From: Litorilituus sp.
GTDB lineage: Bacteria; Pseudomonadota; Gammaproteobacteria; Enterobacterales; Alteromonadaceae
DNA: 35,167 nucleotides
NCBI GenBank assembly: GCA_030754235.1
Contig: JASMAS010000107.1
Span: 1-35,167 of the forward strand
Direction of reading: 5' to 3'
In this document: in pieces, positions 34,815-35,167 of the stretch
How the letters are laid out: every line of letters starts with the position of its first letter
How positions within the stretch are numbered: the stretch's first letter is position 1
Made by a program: the position numbers and the translations under genes
Notes under the pieces: model-generated
The model's database searches: none
Told to the model about the DNA's origin: nothing
The model's input: only the letters and a program-made list of their open reading frames with translations

Positions 34815-35167
34815 ATGGCGTGTTATTTAAGAGTTTATGGCGATGAGTTAAATGTAAAAGAGCTTATTGAAACCCTTGAAGTTAAACCATCGAAAGTCTG
34901 GGAAAAAGGTTTGCCTCGCTTCAAAAGCAACCCTAATAAACTCAATAAAAATTCTGGGTTTAATATTGAGATTAGCGATGCTGAATGGAATGAATTTGAA
35001 AAGCAAAAGGAGGTGGCACTTGAGTACTTGGAAATTCACAAAACTATACTGTCATCCGTTATTTCATACTCAGGCGTTGAAGGCGGCTATTTAGATTTTG
35101 GAATTGAGTGGAGAAATGAAGCAGTACAAAGTGATTCATTTCCACCAATTCTGATTAAATTAGCAGG
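34815..35167 (+). CDS. DUF4279-like protein, 5' part (3' end outside window)
   Basis: The frame opens at ATG 34815 and stays open to the window end (117 residues). MACYLRVYGDELNVKELIETL, with the cut before VKPSKVWEKG, resembles the start of DUF4279-type proteins, as does the later GGYLDFGIEWRN and FPPILIKLA. The similarity is remembered, not searched. DUF4279 proteins are small, cytoplasmic and of unknown function, and some are linked to immunity or accessory regions. GAG lies close to the ATG; GTAGG lies about 10 bases upstream. Confidence 0.6.
   Translation, partial: MACYLRVYGDELNVKELIETLEVKPSKVWEKGLPRFKSNPNKLNKNSGFNIEISDAEWNEFEKQKEVALEYLEIHKTILSSVISYSGVEGGYLDFGIEWRNEAVQSDSFPPILIKLA

Overview
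The window is low-GC DNA from a marine gammaproteobacterium, most likely of the order Alteromonadales, with Colwelliaceae (Colwellia or Thalassotalea type) the best guess. This rests on the AT-rich coding style, a rhombosortase with a candidate C-terminally sorted surface protein, a LutABC lactate system, and familiar gammaproteobacterial housekeeping genes (proS, ilvIH, alaA, hinT, deoA). The taxon is an inference and was not tested by a search. The DNA looks chromosomal: no plasmid, phage, CRISPR, tRNA or rRNA gene was seen.

Layout. 1-1.7 kb: nucleoside salvage, with the 3' end of cdd followed by deoA. 1.7-6 kb: an aspartoacylase-like hydrolase lacking one expected zinc ligand, hinT, a LytS/LytTR two-component pair, an acylphosphatase and a DUF1653 protein. 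6.2-8.8 kb: ilvIH (acetolactate synthase III) on the minus strand. Its leader shows a complete attenuation system: a promoter, a 31-residue leader peptide rich in Leu, Val and Ile codons, an antiterminator segment and a terminator. 9-11.2 kb: a DUF4136 lipoprotein and a response regulator with an HD-GYP output domain. 11.2-13.7 kb: two copies of a roughly 264-bp palindromic-ended repeat flank alaA. One lies beside a decayed yfbR-like gene. Each copy touches the stop codon of a neighbour (the HD-GYP gene and proS), and the second separates proS from its terminator. 13.7-17.8 kb: proS, a GNAT acetyltransferase, an S4 RNA-binding protein and a membrane GGDEF protein. 18-22 kb: lutABC with a divergent LysR regulator. 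22-28 kb: an S9 peptidase lipoprotein, rhombosortase, the tRNA-modifying DTW protein TapT and gamma-glutamyltranspeptidase. 28-32.9 kb: a small outer-membrane-like protein, then a 1371-residue secreted protein made of about 21 calcium-binding type thrombospondin-3 units of 35 residues. That protein ends in a choice-of-anchor-type domain and a short tripartite tail. 33-34.5 kb: an NhaC-family antiporter. 34.5-35.2 kb: a repeat-rich spacer with a LexA-box-like palindrome, then a gene cut by the window end.

How the parts may work together. The rhombosortase at 24.7 kb is the kind of intramembrane protease that processes GlyGly-CTERM-like tails, and the thrombospondin-3 protein 3.5 kb away carries such a tail in degenerate form. 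This is the best candidate for an enzyme-substrate pair here. The two repeat copies are the best candidate for something poorly described: a mobile element that appears to enter exactly at TA of a stop codon, and whose internal hairpin shows a compensatory change between copies.
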